Positions 1 to 5,205 of a DNA stretch of 5,205 nucleotides are shown here, piece after piece. The notes under the pieces were generated by a model, which was not told the origin of the DNA, searched no databases, and saw only the letters and a list, made by a program, of their open reading frames with translations. Both the position numbers and the translations under genes were made by a program. Within the stretch, counting starts at the first letter, position 1. Each line of letters begins with the position of its first letter. Origin of the DNA: Methylococcaceae bacterium NSP1-2 (GTDB lineage Bacteria; Pseudomonadota; Gammaproteobacteria; Methylococcales; Methylomonadaceae); assembly GCA_002256685.1 (NCBI GenBank), contig NQJH01000148.1, forward strand, positions 1 through 5,205, written 5' to 3'.

Positions 1-202
1 GCCGTTTTAACAAACTAGGGGCTATGCCGACAAAAGGTTTACCGCGTACTTTGCAAACCCGCGTATCTTCACTGTCTTTTTTCAATACCGCTTCGGCAAC
101 ACCTCTACCGAAACTAGCGCAACCCGATAAAAAGATAGCTAACACTACCGATAAGAGTAGTAAGCCTTTTTTTAATGATGATAGTTTCATTGTTTTACTC
201 AT
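1..202 (-). CDS. Small putative outer-membrane lipoprotein, N-terminal part (runs off left edge)
   Basis: Reading the minus strand from ATG at 202 gives 67 open codons to the window edge. The N-terminus is a textbook lipoprotein signal: MSKTMKLSSLKKG (charged), then a hydrophobic stretch LLLLSVVLAIF, then the lipobox L25-S-G-C28. Cys28 would be lipidated and become residue 1 of the mature protein. The +2 residue is Ala rather than Asp, which by the Lol rule predicts the outer membrane. The mature part begins ASFGRGVAEAVLKKDSEDTRVCKVRG and holds a second cysteine (Cys50). I do not recognise the family and assign no function. The start is uncertain: neither ATG 202 nor the in-frame ATG at 190 (MKLSSL) has a clear Shine-Dalgarno sequence. 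The gene is divergent from the 397 gene, with about 194 nt between them. The signal peptide and lipobox are seen directly; the location is inferred. Confidence 0.72.
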   Translation of the reverse strand, partial: MSKTMKLSSLKKGLLLLSVVLAIFLSGCASFGRGVAEAVLKKDSEDTRVCKVRGKPFVGIAPSLLKR

Positions 203-319
203 AAAATGGGTCAATATAATCGCATTATTGCAACAGACGGAGGGATGTGTTTTCTAATCGGGCTTTCATTCTGGAGTATGGGAACGATAAATGGTATATT
301 TCAAACCAAGAATCGACTC

Positions 320-350
320 GCTGTTGTGTGCTAATACTGTTCACCACAGC
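320..350. repeat. Imperfect inverted repeat in divergent intergenic region
   Basis: GCTGTTGTG (320-328) and CACCACAGC (342-350) pair at 8 of 9 positions across a 13-nt spacer. The repeat lies between the divergent lipoprotein and 397 genes, so it could be an operator or a 5'-UTR hairpin. A repeat this short and imperfect could also be chance. I found no convincing -35/-10 pair for either gene in the gap 203-396. Confidence 0.25.
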
Positions 351-396
351 AAGTATTTCAACAAAAAAACCGTAACAAAATGACTGGGAGAAAAAC

Positions 397-699
397 ATGG
401 GGTTAAATTGGTTTGATGCTGCAAAAGCCAAAGAATTTGGTAATTCACTGGGCGATTTTTTTATTCAAAAAATACCCGTTAACGATAGCCAAACGATGGA
501 TGATAAACTCTTTGCGCGTAAGACTAAAAAAGTATTAGCATCCATGTCAACACAAATCGTAGAATTTAGAAGAAGCAATAGTTTAAATATCTATAAACGA
601 GCGCAACTCAGTAATGCCTTCAAATGGACACTGAAAGAAGCTGGTTATTCTAACGAATATGTCAACGAACTGACCATGTGGTTAGTAAGACAGCTTTAG
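397..699 (+). CDS. Conserved-type hypothetical protein, 100 aa
   Basis: This is a complete small ORF with a good ribosome-binding site: GGGAG at 386-390, 6 nt before ATG. The protein is soluble-looking, mostly helical and basic toward its C-terminal half, with no signal peptide or membrane segment. Its N-terminus, MGLNWFDAAKAKEFG, is followed by an amphipathic segment, and a lysine/arginine-rich linker spans about residues 37-46. The most distinctive block is residues 64-84, N-I-Y-K-R-A-Q-L-S-N-A-F-K-W followed by LKEAGY, then a C-terminal helix ending WLVRQL. From memory this pattern (LNxYKKAxLxNAFKWxLxxAGY) recurs in uncharacterised small proteins of beta/gammaproteobacteria, but I know no function for it. 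It is transcribed alone: divergent from the lipoprotein gene upstream, convergent with cmoA downstream, and followed by a strong hairpin. The gene call is firm; the function is unknown. Confidence 0.85.
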   Translation: MGLNWFDAAKAKEFGNSLGDFFIQKIPVNDSQTMDDKLFARKTKKVLASMSTQIVEFRRSNSLNIYKRAQLSNAFKWTLKEAGYSNEYVNELTMWLVRQL

Positions 700-710
700 T
701 TTGTGCCATC

Positions 711-745
711 AATAGATAACATCCGTTATAAGGATGTTATCTATT
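711..745. terminator. Hairpin between convergent genes, probable bidirectional terminator
   Basis: The arms 711-724 and 732-745 (AATAGATAACATCC and its exact complement) form a perfect 14-bp stem with a 7-nt loop, GTTATAA. It lies 12 nt after the stop of the 397 gene and 10 nt from the stop of cmoA, the usual place for a shared terminator. The stem is AT-rich (4 G/C pairs) and there is no clean U-tract on either side, so intrinsic termination may be modest. It may mainly stabilise the 3' ends. Confidence 0.65.
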
Positions 746-754
746 TCATAATAA

Positions 755-1495
755 CTAATCTTTCACTGCAATAATGCAGACAAAATTAAACCACTGGAAA
801 TAAGTATCCATGCGTTTAAACCCCGCCCGTTTTAATAATGAATAATCTTCATCGAGACGATACGGAATTAACACATTTTCCAAGGCTTCACGTTTACGTT
901 GATTTTCGGTGTCAGAATAACCGCCTTGTGATTTTTTAAAGCTTAAATAATGGTCAATATATAAGCGATTAAAGTCTGAATCACTGCCGAGAATTTTTTC
1001 TGATAACAATAAAATACCGTTAGGTACTAAAGCGTTATAGCAGGTGGTCAATAATTGTTCTCTATCAATCGGGCGTACAAATTGTAATGTCCAGTTGAGA
1101 ATAATCACGTTACAAGCGGGCAATGCAGGCAGATCGCTTAAATCAGCAAAATTCAAATCAATATGCGCATTGCCGACTGAGGCTGATAATTTTTCGCGGG
1201 CTTTTTCTAGCATGGGTTCAGAATTATCATAGCCAATAAACTGAACACTGGTAGGGCAATTAGGGTGTTTAGCCAAATGTTCGATGGTTGTGCCTGTTGA
1301 ACAACCTAAGTCGCATACCACACCACCTTCTTCAGGCAAAAAATCCATGACCAGCTCAGCTTGAATGCGTTGAACTTCAGTATAAAAAGGTACGCTCCGT
1401 GACACCATGTTGTCAAAAACCTGAACCACACGCTCATCAAAAGCAAAATCTTCGGTTCGACCTGTTTGTAGAAATATTTTATCTTGTTCAGTCAT
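755..1495 (-). CDS. cmoA: Carboxy-S-adenosyl-L-methionine synthase CmoA
   Basis: CmoA converts S-adenosylmethionine and prephenate into carboxy-SAM, which CmoB uses to build 5-carboxymethoxyuridine-type (cmo5U) bases at tRNA wobble position 34. The 246-aa product is close to the E. coli length of 247. It shows the family blocks in order: FDERVVQVFDNMVSRSVPFY (19-38); SAM motif D62-L-G-C-S-T-G68; acidic ribose-binding region D90-N-S92; NWTLQF (134-139); LSEK (164-167); and KREALENVLI (201-210), whose Arg202 aligns with the carboxylate-binding Arg199 of E. coli. The end reads FQWFNFVCIIAVKD, as in other CmoA. The KREALENVLIPY...AGFK segment resembles Campylobacter-type CmoA more than the enterobacterial type (from memory). 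Start: ATG 1495 fits the family N-terminus, although no Shine-Dalgarno sequence is visible before it. No cmoB follows; downstream lies a convergent unrelated gene. A distinct methyltransferase paralogue is possible but less likely. Confidence 0.92.
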   Translation of the reverse strand: MTEQDKIFLQTGRTEDFAFDERVVQVFDNMVSRSVPFYTEVQRIQAELVMDFLPEEGGVVCDLGCSTGTTIEHLAKHPNCPTSVQFIGYDNSEPMLEKAREKLSASVGNAHIDLNFADLSDLPALPACNVIILNWTLQFVRPIDREQLLTTCYNALVPNGILLLSEKILGSDSDFNRLYIDHYLSFKKSQGGYSDTENQRKREALENVLIPYRLDEDYSLLKRAGFKRMDTYFQWFNFVCIIAVKD

Positions 1496-1637
1496 AGTGT
1501 GTGTTATACGTTGCAGTTAAAGATACAGCGACTCTAGTGAAGAGACGTTTAATGTTGGCATTATTTTATCATCCGCACTGGGTTAAGGCACTGTTCATTT
1601 GCTATAACAGGGTTACTTACCAGAAAATGGCTTGCTT

Positions 1638-1666
1638 TTTATCTTTACTTCAAAGAACGTTATAAT
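1638..1666 (+). promoter_or_regulatory. Probable sigma-70 promoter of ygfZ-ctaA
   Basis: A perfect -10 hexamer TATAAT lies at 1661-1666. Seventeen nt upstream, TTTATC (1638-1643) matches the -35 consensus at only 3 of 6 positions. Transcription would start near 1673, giving a leader of about 25 nt before the ygfZ ATG at 1699. The -10 is seen directly; the -35 and the start site are inferred. The rest of the gap 1496-1698 must also hold the cmoA promoter on the other strand, where I found no convincing hexamer pair. Confidence 0.6.
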
Positions 1667-1698
1667 CGACTCGCCTTAATACTGACCTTTTTTATTTT

Positions 1699-2643
1699 AT
1701 GAATTCAAACTGGAAAAACTTCCTACTCGCTAACAACGCGCACTTTAGCAGTGACACGCACATTAGCTTTCCCAATACTGACAGTGATAAGCGACTTTAT
1801 CCTATTGCCCATTTAGCCGTTTTAACGGTGAGCGGCACAGAGGCGGGGCAATTTTTACAAGGGCAAATCACTTGTAATGTGCATGATGTCTCTGCCACAC
1901 AAAGCAGTTTAGGGGCGATGTGTAATCCAAAAGGTCGCGCGATAACGACTTTTTTACTGGCAAAATCAGGTGATGATTTTCTGTTGGTGTTGCCTAACGA
2001 ACTACTGGAAATAGTCAAAAAAAGACTGTCCATGTATGTGTTGCGTTCCAAGGTGACCTTAACGGATAGCTCTGACAGCTTGTGTTTACTGGGTTTAACG
2101 GCAACATCGAATGAAGCCTTTTTAGCCACGCATTCCGAAGATGATGGAGTGCGCATTAATATGGGCAACCGTTGTTTAATCATTGCCGATGTGAATAACG
2201 CCATCACGTTATGGTCTGAATATTCAGCGCAAGGCTTTCAAGCCACCGATTCCATGCAATGGCAGACGCTAGATATACTCTCAGGCATCCCGTGGCTAAC
2301 AACAGCAACCAGCGAAGAATTTATTCCCCAAATGCTAAATCTGGATAAATTAGGCGGTATCAGTTTGACGAAAGGCTGTTACACAGGACAAGAAATTGTC
2401 GCGCGGACGCATTATCTGGGTAAAGCCAAACGCGGGTTATTTATTGCTGAATGTCAAACCGCAAACCCTGAACCCAATGCCAGTATTATTGATGCGGATG
2501 GGCAAGTGCTTGGTAACGTGTTATTAGCACAAGATGACAAATTGCTCATCGTGTTACAACTTGCCGATACCGATACCGCCCAACTACAGCTAAAAGATTA
2601 TAATCAAGCCCCACTTACTTTATTGACAGTAGAACCCTCATGA
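1699..2643 (+). CDS. ygfZ: YgfZ-type folate-binding protein (GcvT-like, Fe-S cluster/tRNA-modification helper)
   Basis: YgfZ is a cytosolic tetrahydrofolate-binding protein of the GcvT/Iba57 superfamily. It is needed for full activity of several Fe-S enzymes, including the tRNA methylthiolase MiaB. The 314-aa product is near the usual length (326 in E. coli). The signature K225-G-C227-Y-T-G-Q-E232-I-V-A-R is intact; Cys227 corresponds to the functionally essential Cys228 of E. coli. Other family blocks are VSGTEAGQFLQGQITCNV (44-61), MCNPKGR (74-80), and the IPWL...FIPQMLNLDKLGGIS stretch (197-222), followed by a short C-terminal beta-barrel-like part. Start: ATG 1699 gives the expected N-terminus, but it is preceded by T/A-rich sequence without a Shine-Dalgarno motif, and no good alternative start is seen. 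The stop TGA overlaps the ctaA start (ATGA), so the two genes are probably co-transcribed and translationally coupled. GcvT itself is excluded by the motif and the short length. Confidence 0.93.
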   Translation: MNSNWKNFLLANNAHFSSDTHISFPNTDSDKRLYPIAHLAVLTVSGTEAGQFLQGQITCNVHDVSATQSSLGAMCNPKGRAITTFLLAKSGDDFLLVLPNELLEIVKKRLSMYVLRSKVTLTDSSDSLCLLGLTATSNEAFLATHSEDDGVRINMGNRCLIIADVNNAITLWSEYSAQGFQATDSMQWQTLDILSGIPWLTTATSEEFIPQMLNLDKLGGISLTKGCYTGQEIVARTHYLGKAKRGLFIAECQTANPEPNASIIDADGQVLGNVLLAQDDKLLIVLQLADTDTAQLQLKDYNQAPLTLLTVEPS

Positions 2644-3605
2644 ATCCCCAAGCCATGTTACGTTTTCGCACCTTAGGTCTATTGACCATTTTATTTGTCT
2701 ATTTGGTTATTATCGCAGGGAGTGTAGTTCGTGCCTCAGGTGCAGGTATGGGTTGCCCAGATTGGCCCACTTGTTTTGGGCAATGGATACCGCCCACTGA
2801 TGAAGCGCAATTACCTGCTAATTACCACGAAATTTATGCTGAGCGCGGTTATGAAAATACTGAATTTAATCCTGTTAAGACGTGGACGGAATACGGCAAC
2901 CGTTTAGTGGGCGTGACTTTGGGGTTATTAATTCTACTCATGGCGTGGAGTTCTCGTCGTTACCTTAAAACCGACAAGACAGTGTTCTTTTTAGCATTAA
3001 CGACGTTGTTTTTAGTAGGATTTCAAGGCTGGCTAGGGTCAGTAGTGGTTGCCAGTAATTTGCAACCGTTTAAAATCACGTTGCACATGCTGTTGGCATT
3101 AGTCCTAGTCACCTTATTGATTTATACCGTCACCCGTTCACAACGCGATTTTTTGATGCAGCTGGATGTGAGCTTACTGCCCACTAAAGTCAAAACCTTT
3201 TTATTGGTGGCATTGGGCATGACGCTGTTACAAATTGGCATGGGGACACAAGTACGCGAAGCCGTTGATGGTATTGCTTTGGCACAAGTAGCCAGACAAT
3301 TTTGGCGCGAAGATTTCCCCATTTTGTTTTACATTCACCGCTCATTTTCCTCGATTATTTTGTTTATTAATCTGGGGATAGTGTGGACGATTTTCAAAAA
3401 TATCGACAAACAAAGCCCGTTATTTCGCGGTGCGTTAGCGTTAGCTGCCGTAGTGATTATAGGTATTTTAGCAGGTGTCAGTTTGGACAGATTAGGAATG
3501 CCAGCGGTCGCACAACCGATTCATTTATTAATGGCGAATTTAATTTTTGGGGTGCAGTTTTTTCTGTATCTTGGATTGAATTATGCAGGTAAAAAGACAG
3601 ACTAA
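2640..3605 (+). CDS. ctaA: Heme A synthase, COX15/CtaA family (Bacteroidetes-like variant)
   Basis: CtaA oxidises the C8 methyl group of heme O to a formyl group, giving heme A for aa3-type cytochrome oxidases; it acts in the inner membrane. The 321-aa product has about eight hydrophobic spans (roughly 11-30, 89-105, 115-136, 144-164, 184-202, 229-251, 263-281, 293-315). Family marks are VVRASGAGMGCPDWPTC with the extracytoplasmic cysteine pair C39/C45, FQGWLGSVVV (128-137), H149 in ITLHM, GTQVREAVD (202-210), H233 in YIHRS and H295 in QPIHLL. The first heme-ligand motif, EXXHR in Bacillus, reads E84-Y-G-N87-R88 here, so histidine is replaced by asparagine. That change and the LPANYHEIYAERGY...EFNPVKTWTEY segment recall Bacteroidetes-type CtaA (from memory). 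The ATG overlaps the ygfZ stop by 4 nt and lacks a strong Shine-Dalgarno, fitting translational coupling. No ctaB or oxidase gene is adjacent in the window. Confidence 0.92.
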   Translation: MNPQAMLRFRTLGLLTILFVYLVIIAGSVVRASGAGMGCPDWPTCFGQWIPPTDEAQLPANYHEIYAERGYENTEFNPVKTWTEYGNRLVGVTLGLLILLMAWSSRRYLKTDKTVFFLALTTLFLVGFQGWLGSVVVASNLQPFKITLHMLLALVLVTLLIYTVTRSQRDFLMQLDVSLLPTKVKTFLLVALGMTLLQIGMGTQVREAVDGIALAQVARQFWREDFPILFYIHRSFSSIILFINLGIVWTIFKNIDKQSPLFRGALALAAVVIIGILAGVSLDRLGMPAVAQPIHLLMANLIFGVQFFLYLGLNYAGKKTD

Positions 3606-3615
3606 CGCTACAACC

Positions 3616-3651
3616 TAGGCGCGACAAGTCGCGCCTACTTAATGATTTTTT
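3616..3651 (+). terminator. GC-rich palindrome with T-run after ctaA (terminator and/or REP-like element)
   Basis: TAGGCGCGAC (3616-3625) and its exact complement GTCGCGCCTA (3628-3637) are separated by only AA, so the practical hairpin is about 9 bp with a 4-nt loop. A run of six T lies at 3646-3651, 8 nt beyond the stem. It starts 10 nt after the ctaA stop and precedes a gene with its own ribosome-binding site, so it probably ends the ygfZ-ctaA transcript. The gap before the T-run is longer than in a classic terminator. The GC-rich symmetric core in AT-leaning DNA also resembles dispersed REP-type palindromes, which this window alone cannot decide. Confidence 0.6.
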
Positions 3652-3668
3652 ACGCGGACTTACCTGTT

Positions 3669-3674
3669 CAGGAG
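3669..3674 (+). promoter_or_regulatory. Ribosome-binding site of the P-type ATPase gene
   Basis: CAGGAG lies 5 nt before ATG 3680 and is the best Shine-Dalgarno match in the window. It fixes the start of the ATPase, whose N-terminus then matches the family's usual cytoplasmic tail. I found no clear -35/-10 pair in the 74-nt gap 3606-3679, so read-through from ctaA past the palindrome is possible. Confidence 0.7.
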
Positions 3675-3679
3675 TCGCC

Positions 3680-5205
3680 ATGAAAATACATCAATTTAGT
3701 GCTGAAGAAGCACTCGCTAGTCTCAACAGTCGCCACGATGGTTTAATCGCCGCCGAAGTCGAACACCGCTTTAAAGAATACGGTTTAAATCAAATTGATG
3801 AAGTGCGAGGCGAATCATTGCTACTGCGCTTCATCAAAGAATTCGTACATTTTTTCGCACTCATACTCTGGTTAGCCGCTGGTTTAGCATTTTTTGCTGA
3901 ATACAAGCAACCGAATGGCGGCATGGCAACATTGGGCTATGCGGTGCTGGGTGTGATTGTTATCAATGGCTTGTTTTCTTTTTGGCAACAATACCGTGCT
4001 GAACGCGCCATTACCGCGCTACAAAAATTATTACCCCATTACGTTAAAGTAGTGCGCAACGGCGAACTGGAACAAATTTTAGTCGCTAATCTTGTTCCAG
4101 GGGATGTGATTTTATTGCAAGAAGGCGATAACGTCCCTGCTGACTGTCGTTTGTTAGAAGCCTTTTCTTTACGCGTCAACAATGCCACCGTGACTGGTGA
4201 ATCGTTACCGAAAGCCCGCGATGCCCTACCCTCTAACGAAGAACATTTAGAACACAGTCGCAATACGCTACTGGCAGGCACATCCATCGTTTCAGGTGAA
4301 GGCAGAGCGGTGGTATTTGCGACAGGAATGCACACTGAATTTGGCAAAATTGCCCATTTAACCCAAACCGCCGAAAAAAGCGTTTCCCCGTTACAACTGG
4401 AAATTGTTCGTCTTAGTCGTATTATTGCCGTACTTGCTGTGGGTTTGGGCGGTGTATTTTTTATCATCGGGCATAGCATGGGGCTATCATTTTGGGACAA
4501 TTTTATTTTCGCCATCGGTATTATTGTTGCCAATGTCCCCGAAGGTTTATTACCTACTGTGACTTTATCACTGGCAATGGCAACGCAACGCATGGCAAAA
4601 CGTAACGCGCTCATTCGTCATTTACCTTCCGTTGAAGCCTTAGGTTCAGCAACGGTGATTTGCACCGATAAAACAGGCACATTGACCGAAAATCGGATGG
4701 TCGTCAGTCAACTTTATCTGGACAAACAATTGCTGACACCAATAGCCGTGAAGCGGCAACCTGAACTGATGCAAAATCATCGGCAATTTTTTGAAGACGC
4801 GCTACTGTGCCACAACCTCAAAGAAACCATGCGCGATGGGCAATGGCAAGCCTTAGGCGATCCAATGGAAATTGCCTTAGTGCGTATGGCAAAAACCTGT
4901 TTAGGTGAAACGCTAAGCTATCCCAAAATTAATGAAGTCCCTTTTGATACTGACCGCAAGCGGCTATCAACCATACACCAAACACCTAAAGGCGTAGTCT
5001 TATACTGTAAAGGCGCGTTAGAAATGCTGTTGCCGTTATGTGACCGCGTGAAAATTGGCGCGGACATCACCACACTGAATGCAGAAGCGAAACAGGGATT
5101 CATACAGGCGCAAGAAACGATGGCAAGTAAAGGCTTACGGGTGCTGGCGTTTGCGTGGCGTGAACTCAATCAAGCGCATAACAGCGAAGCCCAAGAGCAG
5201 AATTT
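3680..5205 (+). CDS. Type II P-type cation-transporting ATPase, Na,K-ATPase (IIC)-like, N-terminal 508 residues (runs off right edge)
   Basis: This is an ATP-driven cation pump of the inner membrane. The frame is open from ATG 3680 to the window end, 508 codons of an expected roughly 850-900. Order of parts: cytoplasmic N-terminal cation-ATPase tail (about 1-50); M1/M2 (about 54-73, 85-103); actuator domain with T172-G-E-S175 (dephosphorylation); M3/M4 (about 246-266, 272-297) with IIVANV-P287-E288-G-L-L; phosphorylation motif D330-K-T-G-T-L-T; then the nucleotide-binding domain with GDPMEIAL (393-400), PFDTDRKRLS (421-430) and K444-G-A. The VANVPEGLL wording in M4 is that of Na,K/H,K-ATPase alpha subunits, whereas SERCA-type Ca pumps read AAIPEGLP. 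Glu288 aligns with cation-ligand Glu327 of Na,K-ATPase. The rest of the P domain and M5-M10, which determine ion selectivity, lie outside the window, so the transported ion is unknown. No beta subunit gene is seen. Confidence 0.93.
   Translation, partial: MKIHQFSAEEALASLNSRHDGLIAAEVEHRFKEYGLNQIDEVRGESLLLRFIKEFVHFFALILWLAAGLAFFAEYKQPNGGMATLGYAVLGVIVINGLFSFWQQYRAERAITALQKLLPHYVKVVRNGELEQILVANLVPGDVILLQEGDNVPADCRLLEAFSLRVNNATVTGESLPKARDALPSNEEHLEHSRNTLLAGTSIVSGEGRAVVFATGMHTEFGKIAHLTQTAEKSVSPLQLEIVRLSRIIAVLAVGLGGVFFIIGHSMGLSFWDNFIFAIGIIVANVPEGLLPTVTLSLAMATQRMAKRNALIRHLPSVEALGSATVICTDKTGTLTENRMVVSQLYLDKQLLTPIAVKRQPELMQNHRQFFEDALLCHNLKETMRDGQWQALGDPMEIALVRMAKTCLGETLSYPKINEVPFDTDRKRLSTIHQTPKGVVLYCKGALEMLLPLCDRVKIGADITTLNAEAKQGFIQAQETMASKGLRVLAFAWRELNQAHNSEAQEQN

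Noticed and set aside
24..257. 77-codon open frame on the plus strand
   Set aside because: It overlaps the minus-strand lipoprotein start, which has a signal peptide and lipobox; the plus frame has no such features and no ribosome-binding site that I can see.
311..320. The 10-mer AATCGACTCG at 311-320 recurs at 1664-1673 next to the ygfZ -10 box
   Set aside because: The first copy has no -10 or -35 context and the match is short, so a shared operator cannot be argued from two copies; chance is a reasonable explanation.
332..337. TAATAC as a -10 box for the 397 gene
   Set aside because: No acceptable -35 hexamer is found 16-18 nt upstream, so it was not listed as a promoter.
225..431. 68-codon open frame on the minus strand
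   Set aside because: It covers the divergent intergenic region and the start of the 397 gene, shows no motif, and is better explained as a chance frame.
1563..1568. Minus-strand TAAAAT as a -10 for cmoA
   Set aside because: The sequence at the expected -35 distance does not resemble TTGACA; the region is simply AT-rich.
1797..2207. 136-codon open frame on the minus strand inside ygfZ
   Set aside because: It is antisense to a clearly conserved gene and shows no recognisable domain; it is a shadow of ygfZ codon use.
4039..4614. 191-codon open frame on the minus strand
   Set aside because: It lies wholly antisense to the ATPase, whose reading frame carries TGES, PEGLL and DKTGT. The minus-strand translation has Ser/Thr/Pro-rich low-complexity composition and no motif.

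Overview
This window looks like chromosomal housekeeping DNA from a moderately AT-leaning gammaproteobacterium. The inference rests on the gene content (cmoA for wobble-uridine modification, a proteobacterial ygfZ with the KGCYTGQE motif, an outer-membrane-type lipoprotein) and on TTA/AAA-rich codon use. A sulfur-oxidising or methanotrophic lineage (Thiotrichales/Beggiatoaceae or Methylococcales) would fit, but this is an impression and not a proven assignment. Some gene versions are not the enterobacterial ones: the CmoA C-terminus reads like the Campylobacter type and the heme A synthase reads like the Bacteroidetes type.

Layout. Positions 1-202 (minus) hold the start of a small lipoprotein gene that leaves the window on the left. 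It diverges from a 100-residue conserved-type hypothetical gene (397-699, plus). A 14-bp perfect hairpin at 711-745 separates that gene from the convergent cmoA (755-1495, minus). The 203-nt divergent gap 1496-1698 carries a TATAAT box that probably drives ygfZ (1699-2643, plus), which overlaps ctaA (2640-3605, plus) by 4 nt in an ATGA arrangement. A GC-rich palindrome plus T-run (3616-3651) follows. After it, with its own good ribosome-binding site, begins a large type II P-type cation ATPase (3680 to beyond 5205). It has the Na,K-ATPase-like PEGLL signature in M4 and is cut by the window edge after 508 codons.

How the genes work together. The one clear unit is ygfZ-ctaA: a folate-binding protein that supports Fe-S enzymes, translationally coupled to the enzyme that oxidises heme O to heme A for cytochrome oxidase. 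No oxidase subunit, ctaB/cyoE or surf1 gene is present in the window. cmoA stands without cmoB. The ATPase is likely a separate transcription unit for ion homeostasis.

No CRISPR array, tRNA, rRNA, insertion sequence or defence locus was seen, and I found nothing that amounts to a new system. The points most worth a second look are the His-to-Asn change in the first heme-ligand motif of CtaA, the IIC-like ATPase, the ygfZ-ctaA coupling and the orphan Campylobacter-type CmoA.
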